A model generated the notes under the pieces. The model was given only the letters and a program-made list of their open reading frames with translations. It was not told where the DNA came from and did not search any database. Position numbers and translations under genes: made by a program. Shown in pieces: positions 7,401-16,030 of a stretch of 35,858 bases of DNA. The number at the start of each line of letters is the position of its first letter. The first letter of the stretch is position 1. This stretch comes from Solirubrobacterales bacterium (GTDB taxonomy: Bacteria; Actinomycetota; Thermoleophilia; Solirubrobacterales; 70-9): the NCBI GenBank assembly GCA_020438355.1, contig JAGQUT010000020.1, forward strand, positions 1 to 35,858, written 5' to 3'.

Positions 7401-9335
7401 TCAGGGATTGACTTCGCCCTCGGCGACCAGCCTGGCCAGCCCCGGGTCCCGCGGATTGAGGTGGAGGGCGCGGCGGTAGTAGCGCTGCGCTTCCTGCGTG
7501 AGGCCGCGCCGGGTGGCGAGGTCGCCGAGCAGACCCCAAGCGACGAAATCGTGGGGTCCGTTACGCGTTGCTTCCAGTAGTGCGTCACGTGCCGGCCCGT
7601 AGAGACCGAGACGGGCGAGGGCCGCCGACTCCATGTAGTACGAGCGCTGGGATGGCTCAAGGGCGATTGAGTCCCGGGCGTCGACCAGTGCCGAGACCGG
7701 GTCGGTCGCAAGCTTCTCGGCTGCCTGCGACTGAAGTTGCTGCGCGCGCAGCTGCTTCAGCACCGGGAAGGAGATGACCACTACCAGCAGGGCGGCCATT
7801 CCAATCGCCGGAACCGAGTATCTGCTCTCCAGGGGCCGCATCGCAGGCAGCAGCACCGCGGCCGCGCAGATCGCGATCGCGGTCAGGCCCGGCAGCAGGT
7901 GCATCCAGTCCACACTGGTGTGGAATAACCAGACGAAGAAGGTTCCTCCAGCTGCCACGGCCAGCGCCGGTTCGGCGCTTCGCCGAGTGGTAGTACCCCT
8001 GGCGGTGTTCCAAAGTCCGAAAAGGACCGCGCACACAAACGCAGTCAGAGCGACGCCTCCGACCAGGCCCAGTTCGCCCAGGGTCTGCAGTTCAATGCTG
8101 TGGGCCTGCTGAACATCTTCGGAAGTCCTTCGCTCCTGAAAGTACGTCTCCGTGTAGTTGCCCGCCCCGACTCCAGCCAAGGGGTTATCTTCGAACTGCT
8201 TGAAAGCAACCCGCCAGTAGTCATATCGGTTGCCTCCCCCGGAGGTCAGGCGGGAGTCGCCGTCGGTCTCATCGAGGCTGGTAAAGGAGTCGACCTGTTC
8301 CCGGATCTGGTCGGAGCGACTACCAACCCCGAGTACCATCCCGCCCAGGACGATCACGCAGATCACGGCGAGCCCCACACCAGAGATCACGCTCAGGCCG
8401 TAGCGGGCATCGGGAGATCCACGCTCGATGCGGGCCGAGATCGCGCTTCCGGCCGCGACCAGCAGTCCGCTGACGATGCCGCCGAGCAAGCCCATCCAGA
8501 CGACTGGCCTGAGCGAGTCGATCGAGAGAGCGCCCGCTCCGGTGTCGATCACTTCCCGCAGCGCCGGTCCGCATATCGCGATCCCGCCGAGGACCGCGAC
8601 CAGGATCCAAGCTCTGCCAGTGCGACCGGGCACGATGGCCATGATCAATACGGTGGACGCGACGAGCGCCAAGATGGCTCCGCGGCTCTGGGTGAGCACC
8701 GTAAGGACGACCAGCTGGACCGCTCCGAAGGCCGCAAGGCCCCGGACCGCGTGATTGCGGGCTCGCTCGGCGACAGCGACGAGTGGCCAGAGCCCAGCCA
8801 GGAGGTAGGTGGCGACCCCGTTTATGTAGTCGAGGGGGCTATTCAGGCGATTAGCCACGAAGAGTTCCTGAACCGCAGAATCATCGACGAGCAGGCGAAT
8901 CTGGAGATACGCCGCCATGACCAGGACGCCTGTCGTAGTCGCGCCGATAAGCACCTTCCGGGAGGACGAATCCCGAACCAGGTAGAGCAAGACCATCAGG
9001 AGCACCCCATAGAGCAGCCAGCGGGCACCGTCGGTGACCGCGAGGTCACCGAGCTCGGCCCACCGGGTCGAGGCCAGTGCCCAGAAACCTAGTGCGAATA
9101 ACCCTGCTGCACCCAGCGCCGAGGCCCCTTGCGGAATGGCGGGTCGAGCGACCACAAACGCCAGCAGGATCACCAATCCGGCCAGCAGCATCGGCTCCCA
9201 GACTGTGGCACGGTAGAAACCGAAAAAGAACGCGCTCGAACCAGCGCCTAACCCGATCAGTCCGAGAACCGCAAGCCGAAAGGCGTTGCCGGAAGTCGGG
9301 GCCGGTGAGGTCGGTGAAGTACTCTCTCTAACCAT
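7401..9335 (-). CDS. O-antigen ligase/WzyC-family membrane protein with C-terminal TPRs
   Basis: The 644-residue protein has roughly a dozen hydrophobic segments (residues about 20-540). The conserved WzyC-type region is GGNRYDYWRVAFKQFEDNPL, then AGVGAGNYTETY near residues 375-405, including the Arg/Asp-rich loop after a large periplasm-like region. HSIELQTLGELGLVGG follows. A soluble tail (about 545-640) carries TPR-like helical repeats (SYYMESAALARLGLYGPARD; RRALHLNPRDPGLARL). The family moves lipid-linked glycans onto an acceptor or polymerises them. In a non-LPS organism the acceptor is unknown. Its ATG (9333-9335) overlaps the ATG of the divergent gene at 9334, and no in-frame alternative lies upstream. 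The TPR tail suggests protein partners. Confidence 0.85.
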   Translation of the reverse strand: MVRESTSPTSPAPTSGNAFRLAVLGLIGLGAGSSAFFFGFYRATVWEPMLLAGLVILLAFVVARPAIPQGASALGAAGLFALGFWALASTRWAELGDLAVTDGARWLLYGVLLMVLLYLVRDSSSRKVLIGATTTGVLVMAAYLQIRLLVDDSAVQELFVANRLNSPLDYINGVATYLLAGLWPLVAVAERARNHAVRGLAAFGAVQLVVLTVLTQSRGAILALVASTVLIMAIVPGRTGRAWILVAVLGGIAICGPALREVIDTGAGALSIDSLRPVVWMGLLGGIVSGLLVAAGSAISARIERGSPDARYGLSVISGVGLAVICVIVLGGMVLGVGSRSDQIREQVDSFTSLDETDGDSRLTSGGGNRYDYWRVAFKQFEDNPLAGVGAGNYTETYFQERRTSEDVQQAHSIELQTLGELGLVGGVALTAFVCAVLFGLWNTARGTTTRRSAEPALAVAAGGTFFVWLFHTSVDWMHLLPGLTAIAICAAAVLLPAMRPLESRYSVPAIGMAALLVVVISFPVLKQLRAQQLQSQAAEKLATDPVSALVDARDSIALEPSQRSYYMESAALARLGLYGPARDALLEATRNGPHDFVAWGLLGDLATRRGLTQEAQRYYRRALHLNPRDPGLARLVAEGEVNP

Positions 9336-9903
9336 GGATATCGATGTTCAAGCCTATTCAACTGATGCTGGCCACGGCGACCCGACGAGGTCGGCCCCGA
9401 CCGCACGGGCGCAACTTCTCCGACTAACGGGGGGGCGGTTCACATTGCTCGTTGTCAGCGTCATGCTCGCCGCGCTAGCTGGAAGTTACAGTCAGGCTAA
9501 AGCAGTCGTACACGTCGATCCTTCGGGTCCCGCCGGCCAGCAATACGCACTACCACTGGACTCGGTACGGGGGCTGGTCAGCGGCAATCCATCGGCAGGA
9601 GTGCCTGGTTCGCAGTCTGAACCGCCTGTTCTGTTCGGGGAAGGAGTCCGTCCGGCGTCGTCGTCATCGAAAAAGTTTCGACCGGAAGTCGCCGATCGAG
9701 CCGGGACCAATAACGGCAACCAGGTGGTAGGAAAGCAGAGCCCGGTCCGCTCCGATAGGGACGATTCCGTCGAAGACCAGATTGCCGCGCTCACCGGGGA
9801 TGACGAGTCAGGAACTGCAGGCGCCTCCGGAATACTGGCGGTTATCGCCGGGATGATGGTGCTCGGCTTGAGCGCCGGATGGCTGGGGCGCCGCGCGCTC
9901 TGA
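9334..9903 (+). CDS. Hypothetical secreted or membrane-anchored protein with C-terminal TM and Arg tail
   Basis: I do not recognise this 189-residue protein. From ATG 9334 it has about 35 polar residues, then a hydrophobic stretch (FTLLVVSVMLAALAGSY) that could be a signal anchor, then a polar Ser/Pro/Gly-rich middle. It ends with a second hydrophobic helix (GILAVIAGMMVLGLSAGWLG) and RRAL. The order small-residue linker, helix, basic tail resembles C-terminal sorting or anchoring signals. I see no LPXTG or PEP motif and no sortase in the window. Start choice is uncertain: a TTG at 9286 would extend into the divergent ligase gene, and an internal TTG just before the hydrophobic segment would give a short signal peptide. 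It lies in the polysaccharide locus upstream of two secreted glycosidases. Confidence 0.6.
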   Translation: MDIDVQAYSTDAGHGDPTRSAPTARAQLLRLTGGRFTLLVVSVMLAALAGSYSQAKAVVHVDPSGPAGQQYALPLDSVRGLVSGNPSAGVPGSQSEPPVLFGEGVRPASSSSKKFRPEVADRAGTNNGNQVVGKQSPVRSDRDDSVEDQIAALTGDDESGTAGASGILAVIAGMMVLGLSAGWLGRRAL

Positions 9904-10052
9904 TCGGGAGAACAGTCCGCAACGGCGAAACCTCCCTCCCGGTTTCGAAACGAGTCGGATTCTCGCCGCTACGTTTCGGGTCGCACCGTGTTTGAGAAGT
10001 TATCTGCCTAGCCACCCCTTTGTCCAATTTTCTTCAACCGAAAGACATTCTT

Positions 10053-11195
10053 GTGACCGAGCTTTTCCCTGGAACTCCTTCCGGAGTTCGACCTCAACGC
10101 CGGGCTCCCTTCGCCCTGATTTCCCTAGTTGCGATTGCCACGATTCTGCTTGCGTTTTTTTTCGCCGCGGGAAGGGCGGAAGCCGCGCCCAGCCTGCGTA
10201 AGGCGATCTGGGGTCCGGCAACGCCCCAGGCATTCAATCGCTATTCCCAGTTGGGCGTAGGCATTTACCAGATGTCAATCTCCTGGGCTTCGGTCGCCGC
10301 GACCAAGCCGGCCCAACCGCGCAACCCCAAGGATCCCGCCTATGCGTGGCTGGACGAACTCGATACCGCGATCAAGCTGGCCAAGCCACGCGGCATCCGG
10401 GTCGCCGTAAACATCACCTTTTCGCCACGCTGGGCAAACGGCAACCGCCAGCGCCGGTGGGCGCCCAAGCGTCCCGCGGATTTCGCGAACTTCGTCGCGG
10501 CCACAGTCAAGCGCTACCCGTATGTGCGGTATTGGATGATCTGGAGCGAGCCCTCGCGGAGGGCCAACTTTCTGCCGTTGGCACGGGTCACCGGCAAGCG
10601 TCAGCTAAGCCGCAAGGAGCAGGTCGGACCCAGAACTTACGCGCGAATCCTCGATTCCGGCTACAAGGCCGTGAAATCTGTCAATCCCAACGACTTTGTC
10701 ATCGGTGGAAATACGATCCCCGGCGGAAGCATCAGGCCACTACGATTCATCCAGGCAATGCGGTTGCCAAACGGTAGGCCACCCCGCATGGACCTTTACG
10801 GACACAACGCGTACTCGCCCCGGTTCCCCAAACTTTCTCGTCGTCCGGCGGCCTTCGGAACAGCAGATCTCTCGGACTTCGACACTCTTGCTCGGTGGCT
10901 CGACCGATACCTTGGGCGAGCGGGACGCAACCACCGGCTGAAGATATTCGTTTCGGAGTACTCGTTGCCGACGAGCCGGAACGCCGTAATCCCATTCTGG
11001 GGCAACAGACGCGATCAGGCCCGTTACGCGGCGGGCGCTTTGCGATTGACCCGTAACTTTGAGCGCTCCTACTCTCTGGGTTGGTTTCAGCTAATGGATC
11101 AGCCGCCGCAAAGGGACAATCTGGAGGCAGACTGGGGCCTGCTGACTTGGCGTGGTCAGATCAAACCGGCGTTCTGGGCCTTTAAGCGAGGATGA
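10053..11195 (+). CDS. Secreted clan-A glycoside hydrolase (PslG/GH39-like), copy 1
   Basis: A (beta/alpha)8 glycosidase with an N-terminal signal peptide (hydrophobic PFALISLVAIATILLAFFF, then AGRAEAAPS as a likely cleavage zone). The acid/base Glu lies in YWMIWSEPS (codon 10548-10550), matching the N/S-E-P motif ending strand 4 of clan A. The nucleophile Glu lies in IFVSEYSLP (codon 10956-10958), matching strand 7. I use GTG 10053, with a weak GAAAGA upstream; TTG 10020 adds 11 residues. Hydrolases of this shape occur in exopolysaccharide operons (PslG of Pseudomonas), where they cut the polymer in the periplasm or outside the cell. Its stop overlaps the next gene as ATGA (11192-11195), and that gene is a paralogue. 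The specific sugar linkage is unknown. Confidence 0.8.
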   Translation: MTELFPGTPSGVRPQRRAPFALISLVAIATILLAFFFAAGRAEAAPSLRKAIWGPATPQAFNRYSQLGVGIYQMSISWASVAATKPAQPRNPKDPAYAWLDELDTAIKLAKPRGIRVAVNITFSPRWANGNRQRRWAPKRPADFANFVAATVKRYPYVRYWMIWSEPSRRANFLPLARVTGKRQLSRKEQVGPRTYARILDSGYKAVKSVNPNDFVIGGNTIPGGSIRPLRFIQAMRLPNGRPPRMDLYGHNAYSPRFPKLSRRPAAFGTADLSDFDTLARWLDRYLGRAGRNHRLKIFVSEYSLPTSRNAVIPFWGNRRDQARYAAGALRLTRNFERSYSLGWFQLMDQPPQRDNLEADWGLLTWRGQIKPAFWAFKRG

Positions 11196-12391
11196 AAGTG
11201 AAAGCCAACTGGTTGAATACTCGGAACACGAAACGGACGCGATTTTCGATGAGTGGCCTTTGCCTGTCGGCCGCATTTCTATTGTTTGTCAGCCTCGCCT
11301 GCGTCTCTGGCGGGTCGAGCTTTGGAGTTTCGGCACTAGGTGCTGCCCAAGCCGACACCCCTGCGAAGGCTTCATCCGCTCAGCGCCTGGGCAAGGCGAT
11401 GTGGGGTCCCCCCGTAGTGAACGGAGAATCCCAGTTTCCCGTTTATCGTGACCTCGGAGCTGGCATCTATCAAATGGCCGTGGATTGGAGTCAAATTGCG
11501 CTAACGAAGCCAGATCGCCCGACCGATCCTGCCGATCCAAGCTATCAGTGGCCAGAGTACCTGGACTCGACCATCAAGGAAGCAAACCGCTACGGGATGA
11601 GGGTGATGATGATGGTCATCGGAGCGCCCGCGTGGGCAAATGGTGGGTATCGCGACCGTGCCTGGACTCCCAAGAACCCACACCAGTACGGAAATTTCGT
11701 ATATGCCATGTCCAAGAAATACCCACGTATTCGGTATTGGATGGTTTGGGGCGAGCCCAACCGTTCTGTGAACTACAGGCCCCTGACCCCATACCGAGGT
11801 ACTGGCCGGTTGAACAACGCTCAATCTAGAGCGCCCCGGAACTATGCACGAATCCTAGACATCGCCTACGGTTCGTTAAAGCGAGCGGACCCAAAGGACT
11901 TGGTTATCGGTGGCAACACCTATACAGCCGCAGGTAGAGACAGTATCTCTACGTATCCTTGGATCAAGTACATGAGGTTGCCTAACGGCCGCAGACCCAG
12001 GATGGATCTCTACGGACACAACCCGTTTGGGTTCCGAATTCCTAACCTTGCCGACAAGCCGTCTCCAAGAGGCATGGTCGACTTCTCTGATTCGAGGCGT
12101 CTCGTCAAGGTGCTGGATCGCTACTACCCAGGTAAGAAACTTCGTCTCTTCCTCTCTGAGTGGGGTGTCCCCGCCGGAGACACTCTGGACGGCGAATTAG
12201 GGTTTAGATTGAACTTCCAACAACAGGCTAAATGGATCAGGGCAGGCCTGCGAGTCAGCCGAAACTTCAAACGGATCTACACGATCGGCTGGATTCACCC
12301 CTACGACCGGCCTGACTTGGACATCACTACCGGGCTGATGAAAGCTGATGGAACCAAGAAACCCGGATACCACGCCTTCCGCAATGGCTGA
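11192..12391 (+). CDS. Secreted clan-A glycoside hydrolase (PslG/GH39-like), copy 2
   Basis: This 399-residue paralogue of the preceding gene shares a block-by-block layout: GKAMWGPP versus RKAIWGPA, GAGIYQMAVDWSQIALTKP versus GVGIYQMSISWASVAATKP, and MRLPNGRRPRMDLYGHNPF versus MRLPNGRPPRMDLYGHNAY. The acid/base Glu188 is in WMVWGEPN and the nucleophile Glu323 in LFLSEWGVP. A signal peptide (LCLSAAFLLFVSLACVSGG) targets it outside; the Cys could alternatively be a lipobox, since LAC is followed by V, but this is weak. It starts within the stop of copy 1 (ATGA), so the pair is translationally coupled. Its codons use more A/T-ending triplets than copy 1, suggesting a different history or relaxed selection. 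Confidence 0.8.
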   Translation: MKVKANWLNTRNTKRTRFSMSGLCLSAAFLLFVSLACVSGGSSFGVSALGAAQADTPAKASSAQRLGKAMWGPPVVNGESQFPVYRDLGAGIYQMAVDWSQIALTKPDRPTDPADPSYQWPEYLDSTIKEANRYGMRVMMMVIGAPAWANGGYRDRAWTPKNPHQYGNFVYAMSKKYPRIRYWMVWGEPNRSVNYRPLTPYRGTGRLNNAQSRAPRNYARILDIAYGSLKRADPKDLVIGGNTYTAAGRDSISTYPWIKYMRLPNGRRPRMDLYGHNPFGFRIPNLADKPSPRGMVDFSDSRRLVKVLDRYYPGKKLRLFLSEWGVPAGDTLDGELGFRLNFQQQAKWIRAGLRVSRNFKRIYTIGWIHPYDRPDLDITTGLMKADGTKKPGYHAFRNG

Positions 12392-12427
12392 ACCGCCGCT
12401 ATCCCCAACTGAAGTACCCTCAAGGAT

Positions 12428-13318
12428 CTAGCGAGGCGCCCGCAGCACGACTTCAATCTCGACCCCGAGCGAGAGCTTGTCGAGAACCAGGTTGGTTGCG
12501 TTTTCGGCCGCCAACACGACGGGGTTCACATCCCACTGTGCCGAAGCAGAGGAGGTTTGTGGAGTTATGCCGTCGGGGTCGGCGCGATTCTTTGCGGAAC
12601 CGCGCCAACGGTCGACCCATGTCACGAAATCCCGACCGACACCGTAACTGGTCGTCTCGGCGATGGCGATTCCCGCCGTTGAGAAGGCGTCGTGGAGGGA
12701 TCTCTGGTCCCAGTATGTGTAGTGGTCATCGACGATCATTGTCCAACGGCCGCGAAACACCCGGGAAACGAGCGAACGGCGATTCAGCGTGGTGACCACG
12801 ATTGTCCCGCCCGGCGCAACGAACGAAACCAGCTTCTCGATGAAGAGGCGCGGATTCGGGACATGCTCAATCACATCCCAAGAGGTCACCAGATCGAAGG
12901 TCGAGCCTCCTAGATCCACATCCTCGACGTGGCCCTGGTGGGCTGCGATACCGCGCGCCTGGGCTTTCTCGGCGGCCGGGGGGTTCAGCTCTATCCCGGA
13001 AGCTGACCAGCCTCGCGACATCGCTGCAGCTGCGAACTGCCCGTCGCCGCATCCGACGTCAAGCAAGGTCTGGCCTTCTCGGGGCCGGGGCAACCGGTCC
13101 AGGCGCCGTTCGTTAAGCACGCCCTTTCGGGCTTCGAGCGCCTCGAAGTACCCAGCCAGGTCGTACCCGGACAGATACCGGTCTTCAACCAGATCTATCG
13201 GTTGAGGGTCGCTGTATCCAAGCCCACAGTTGTCGCAGATCCATAGTTGAAGGTGATCATGTCGGTACCACCGCTTGCGCTTAATCCCACCGCAGGATGG
13301 GCATTTACCGAGAAACAT
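12428..13318 (-). CDS. Class I SAM-dependent methyltransferase with N-terminal zinc ribbon
   Basis: From ATG 13316-13318 the product has 296 residues. It begins MFLGKCPSCGG, and a second CDNC at about 28-31 completes a four-Cys zinc ribbon. The SAM-binding motif I is LLDVGCGDGQF (about residues 85-95), followed by GIELNPPA and the post-I/II motif FDLVTSWDVIEHVPNP. The PGGTIVVTTLNRRS strand follows. This arrangement is common among methyltransferases in polysaccharide clusters, which often methylate a glycan or a nucleotide sugar. The open frame extends to 13588 but that part shows no homology and would overlap the divergent gene start, so I reject it. It converges on glycosidase copy 2 (36-bp gap). 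Confidence 0.82.
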   Translation of the reverse strand: MFLGKCPSCGGIKRKRWYRHDHLQLWICDNCGLGYSDPQPIDLVEDRYLSGYDLAGYFEALEARKGVLNERRLDRLPRPREGQTLLDVGCGDGQFAAAAMSRGWSASGIELNPPAAEKAQARGIAAHQGHVEDVDLGGSTFDLVTSWDVIEHVPNPRLFIEKLVSFVAPGGTIVVTTLNRRSLVSRVFRGRWTMIVDDHYTYWDQRSLHDAFSTAGIAIAETTSYGVGRDFVTWVDRWRGSAKNRADPDGITPQTSSASAQWDVNPVVLAAENATNLVLDKLSLGVEIEVVLRAPR

Positions 13319-13535
13319 GAGACGGAGCCTATAGTCCGGACGTTCGGGATGCCGTTGTTGTTCGGTCGGCCTCGAATTTCTCAACAACAAGTTCTGTGTG
13401 CACTTCCGGTGGCACGGCGAGACTTGCCACCCCTGCGAAAGCGCAACGTCTATCGTTCCATTTACAATAGATGAATGGTTTCGCAGGTCCGACCTCGACC
13501 GACCGGTGACGTGAAGTTCAGCCGACCAGATCCAA

Positions 13536-14564
13536 TTGGCTGACGCGTTACGCATAGCTGCGGCATTTTCAACCAGCTTGGCCGTCACCTGGTGCTTGGT
13601 ACCGATAGCGATACGGATGGCCGCCAGAACTGATTTCTACGATCACCCGGGTGGATACAAGGAACACGCTCGCTCCACCCCGTACCTCGGTGGACTTGCC
13701 GTAACCACCGGTTTCCTGGTCGCCGCGATCATCTTTGGCTGGGCGAGCGACGAGGTGCTTGTCCTGGTCTTGGGCGTTCTCGTCTTGCTGGCGGTCGGCA
13801 CCGCAGACGACAGAGTGGGCCTCGGAATAATTCCGAGGATCCTGATCGAAGTGGGCGTCGCTGCGGCGGTGTGGTTTTGCGGGTTCGGATGGGACCTGTT
13901 CAGCTCGGGCGCGCTTGATTTCTTGTTCACCATTGCTTGGGTGGTGGGACTGATCAACGCTTTCAATCTGATGGATAATCTCGACGGCGCGACCGCAACG
14001 GTTGCTGCCGCCAGCGCCGCGGGGGCCGGTGGCTTGGCGCTGGCGCAGGGTGGTGTGCTGCTCGCCGCCGTCGGGTTCTCGCTGGCGGGTGCCTGCGCCG
14101 GCTTTCTGCCGCACAACTTGGCCAAGCCGGCCAAGATCTTTCTCGGCGACGGAGGAAGCATGCCGGTCGGGTTCGCGATCGCCGTCATCACTATGACGAT
14201 TCCCTTTGGTTCCGGAAGCCTGATCGCCTTTGCTCTTGCATGTCTGGTGGTGGCCGTTCCGATACTCGACATGGCTGCGGTAATAATCTCGCGCCGGCAA
14301 CGCGGTGTTGGAGTCTTCGTGGGTGGCCGGGATCACATGACACACCGGCTCTTCCGGTACATCGACTCGGAGCGTGGCGTGTCGGCAGTGCTTTTCGCGG
14401 CACAGGGATCCCTGTGCGGTCTCGCCGTCGTGCTCATCGAAACCTCTCGGGGTGTCCTGGTGGTAGCTGTTTCAGCCTTTTCTCTGGTACTTGCAGCCTT
14501 GGCCCTTGCGTACTTGGAAACTCTGGCGACTGGAATTCCCAAACCCGGGCGCGGAGACACCTGA
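13536..14564 (+). CDS. Polyprenyl-phosphate N-acetylhexosamine-1-phosphate transferase (WecA/TagO/MraY superfamily)
   Basis: The 342-residue, roughly ten-helix membrane enzyme has the family signatures in order: GTADDRVGL with Asp91-Asp92, NAFNLMDNLDG at 141-151, KIFLGDGGSMPVGF at about 200-213, and the His-rich loop GGRDHMTHRL at 263-272. The family moves HexNAc-1-phosphate from a UDP-sugar to undecaprenyl (or decaprenyl) phosphate, the first committed step of a lipid-linked repeat unit. It is the only initiating enzyme seen in the locus; no WbaP/WcaJ type is present. The start is TTG 13536-13538. A possible -10 TACAAT lies at 13463-13468 but without a good -35. It converges on the wzx-like gene with a 4-bp gap and no hairpin. 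Confidence 0.9.
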   Translation: MADALRIAAAFSTSLAVTWCLVPIAIRMAARTDFYDHPGGYKEHARSTPYLGGLAVTTGFLVAAIIFGWASDEVLVLVLGVLVLLAVGTADDRVGLGIIPRILIEVGVAAAVWFCGFGWDLFSSGALDFLFTIAWVVGLINAFNLMDNLDGATATVAAASAAGAGGLALAQGGVLLAAVGFSLAGACAGFLPHNLAKPAKIFLGDGGSMPVGFAIAVITMTIPFGSGSLIAFALACLVVAVPILDMAAVIISRRQRGVGVFVGGRDHMTHRLFRYIDSERGVSAVLFAAQGSLCGLAVVLIETSRGVLVVAVSAFSLVLAALALAYLETLATGIPKPGRGDT

Positions 14565-14568
14565 AACC

Positions 14569-16005
14569 TCAAGACGGCCGGTTTCGAGATCGGGTCTTGA
14601 CGACAGGAGCGAGAAACATAGTCGCCCCGCAGAGCAGGGTCGCGGCGCCAATCGGGATTGCTAATGTGGTCTCCATGGAGGCAGGTATGCCGAGAAGCGT
14701 TGCCAGAACGACTCCAGCGACCAGAGGTGCCGATGCCCACAATGACCTTGACAGTGCGAGCCATGCTAAGGCCCCACCGAAGAGGCCGACCGTGGTTGCG
14801 ATGGCCGCGCCGTAGGTTCCGTAAAGCGGAATCAGCACGCTCATCAGGGCGATATTTAGACCCCCCGCAATCGCACCGCCTACGAAGAACTGCCAGTTGC
14901 GCTGTTCCCCGATCAAGCTGTATCCGGCGGGGTACCCGATCGAGTAGATCGGCAACGACATACAAAGCAGGATGAGCAGCGGTCCGGTATCGGCGAAGTC
15001 CGCTCCAAACAGTCCCTCCAGCACCGGGCCGCCGATTAGTTCGGCTGCTCCGAGAACGATCAGACCGTAGCCTGCTAGCGGAGTGAAGGCCCGCAGCAAC
15101 AAGCTCCGCTTCTCGTGCATTCTACCCTCATGATGGCTGCGTGAGAGCATCGGCAGCAACGAGTAGGCGGCGAAGAGGGTCACCGCGTTCGCGGCGAGGA
15201 AGAGTCTGTAGGGAGCACTGTATAGGCCAGCCTCTGCATCTGAACGGAGGATCGCGAGGAGAATCGAATCGAGGTTGGCATACGAGGCATAGATGATGAT
15301 GCCGGATGCACCGAGCGGCCAGTTCGCAACAACTACCTGCTTGATGCGTTCCCAGGAGGGCATCTCGACCCGTCCCAACTTGGCCCGCCACCAAGTTGCG
15401 GCCGCAGCCGATGCCTCGCCCAGCACGAAGACGATGAGTGCGGCAGTCGCCGTCGGCAGAAGGAACACCAGTGAACCACATCCGACCATGACCACTATTC
15501 CGCCGAGCGCTGTGGCTCCGGCAGCGTCAGCCATTTGCTCGCGCCCTCTGAGGAGCCAGTCGCCCGAAGTCGATAGTCCGACGGCCATGGCGACGCTTAA
15601 GGTGATCAGAACCAGCTGATCCGACAGAAAGATGGCGGCAGCGCCGATCATCACAAGTGCGATACCAGCCAGCGCTCCGACTCGCACGGAAAGAACCACG
15701 CCAGCAACGCGCTTCGCGTCCCCAGGAGCAACGGCGACCTGTCGCGCGCCGTACTCGGGCATGCCGAGTGCGGTCAGGGTGAGCAGAATGCCGGCGATCG
15801 CGATCCCCACGTTGACGATGCCGAAATCACTCAGGCTTAGGGTTCGGGCAAGGATCACGGCGGCAACGAACCGGGTGATCTTGTTCACGGCTTCGCCTGC
15901 CGCTAGCTTCGAAATCGACTTGCCGGCCTGTCGCAGGCTCCCTCCGATAGAAGTCACGGGTCCAGCCTCAGGTTCTTTCCCCTGCCCGGAACGGGCATTG
16001 CTCAT
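14569..16005 (-). CDS. Lipid-linked oligosaccharide flippase (Wzx-like, MOP/MATE superfamily)
   Basis: The 478-residue protein has about 14 hydrophobic segments and no soluble domain, as expected for the polysaccharide transporter branch of the MOP exporters. The N-terminal stretch GEAVNKITRFVAAVILARTL then SLSDFGIVNVGIAIA is the classical opening of this family (few-Gly helix, then the R-x-L-x-x-x-x-F/Y-G motif). It should flip the undecaprenyl-PP repeat unit across the membrane for polymerisation. It follows the Wzy-like gene on the same strand, 25 bp downstream, so the two are likely co-transcribed. The start ATG 16003-16005 has no clear Shine-Dalgarno. Confidence 0.9.
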   Translation of the reverse strand: MSNARSGQGKEPEAGPVTSIGGSLRQAGKSISKLAAGEAVNKITRFVAAVILARTLSLSDFGIVNVGIAIAGILLTLTALGMPEYGARQVAVAPGDAKRVAGVVLSVRVGALAGIALVMIGAAAIFLSDQLVLITLSVAMAVGLSTSGDWLLRGREQMADAAGATALGGIVVMVGCGSLVFLLPTATAALIVFVLGEASAAAATWWRAKLGRVEMPSWERIKQVVVANWPLGASGIIIYASYANLDSILLAILRSDAEAGLYSAPYRLFLAANAVTLFAAYSLLPMLSRSHHEGRMHEKRSLLLRAFTPLAGYGLIVLGAAELIGGPVLEGLFGADFADTGPLLILLCMSLPIYSIGYPAGYSLIGEQRNWQFFVGGAIAGGLNIALMSVLIPLYGTYGAAIATTVGLFGGALAWLALSRSLWASAPLVAGVVLATLLGIPASMETTLAIPIGAATLLCGATMFLAPVVKTRSRNRPS

Positions 16006-16030
16006 GCGGAATGCTGTGCCGTCGGATTAA

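Noticed and set aside
8100-9092. Long plus-strand open frame (330 codons) inside the ligase gene
   Set aside because: Its translation is Asp/Gly/His/Arg-rich without any family motif and it lies exactly opposite a good membrane-protein gene; it is a high-GC shadow.
9926-9947. Hairpin CGAAACC/GGTTTCG after the small exported-protein gene
   Set aside because: Perfect 7-bp stem, but no U-tract on either strand; too weak to name a terminator.
13319-13588. N-terminal extension of the methyltransferase to 13588
   Set aside because: No homology before MFLGKCPSCGG, and it would overlap the start of the divergent TagO/WecA-like gene.
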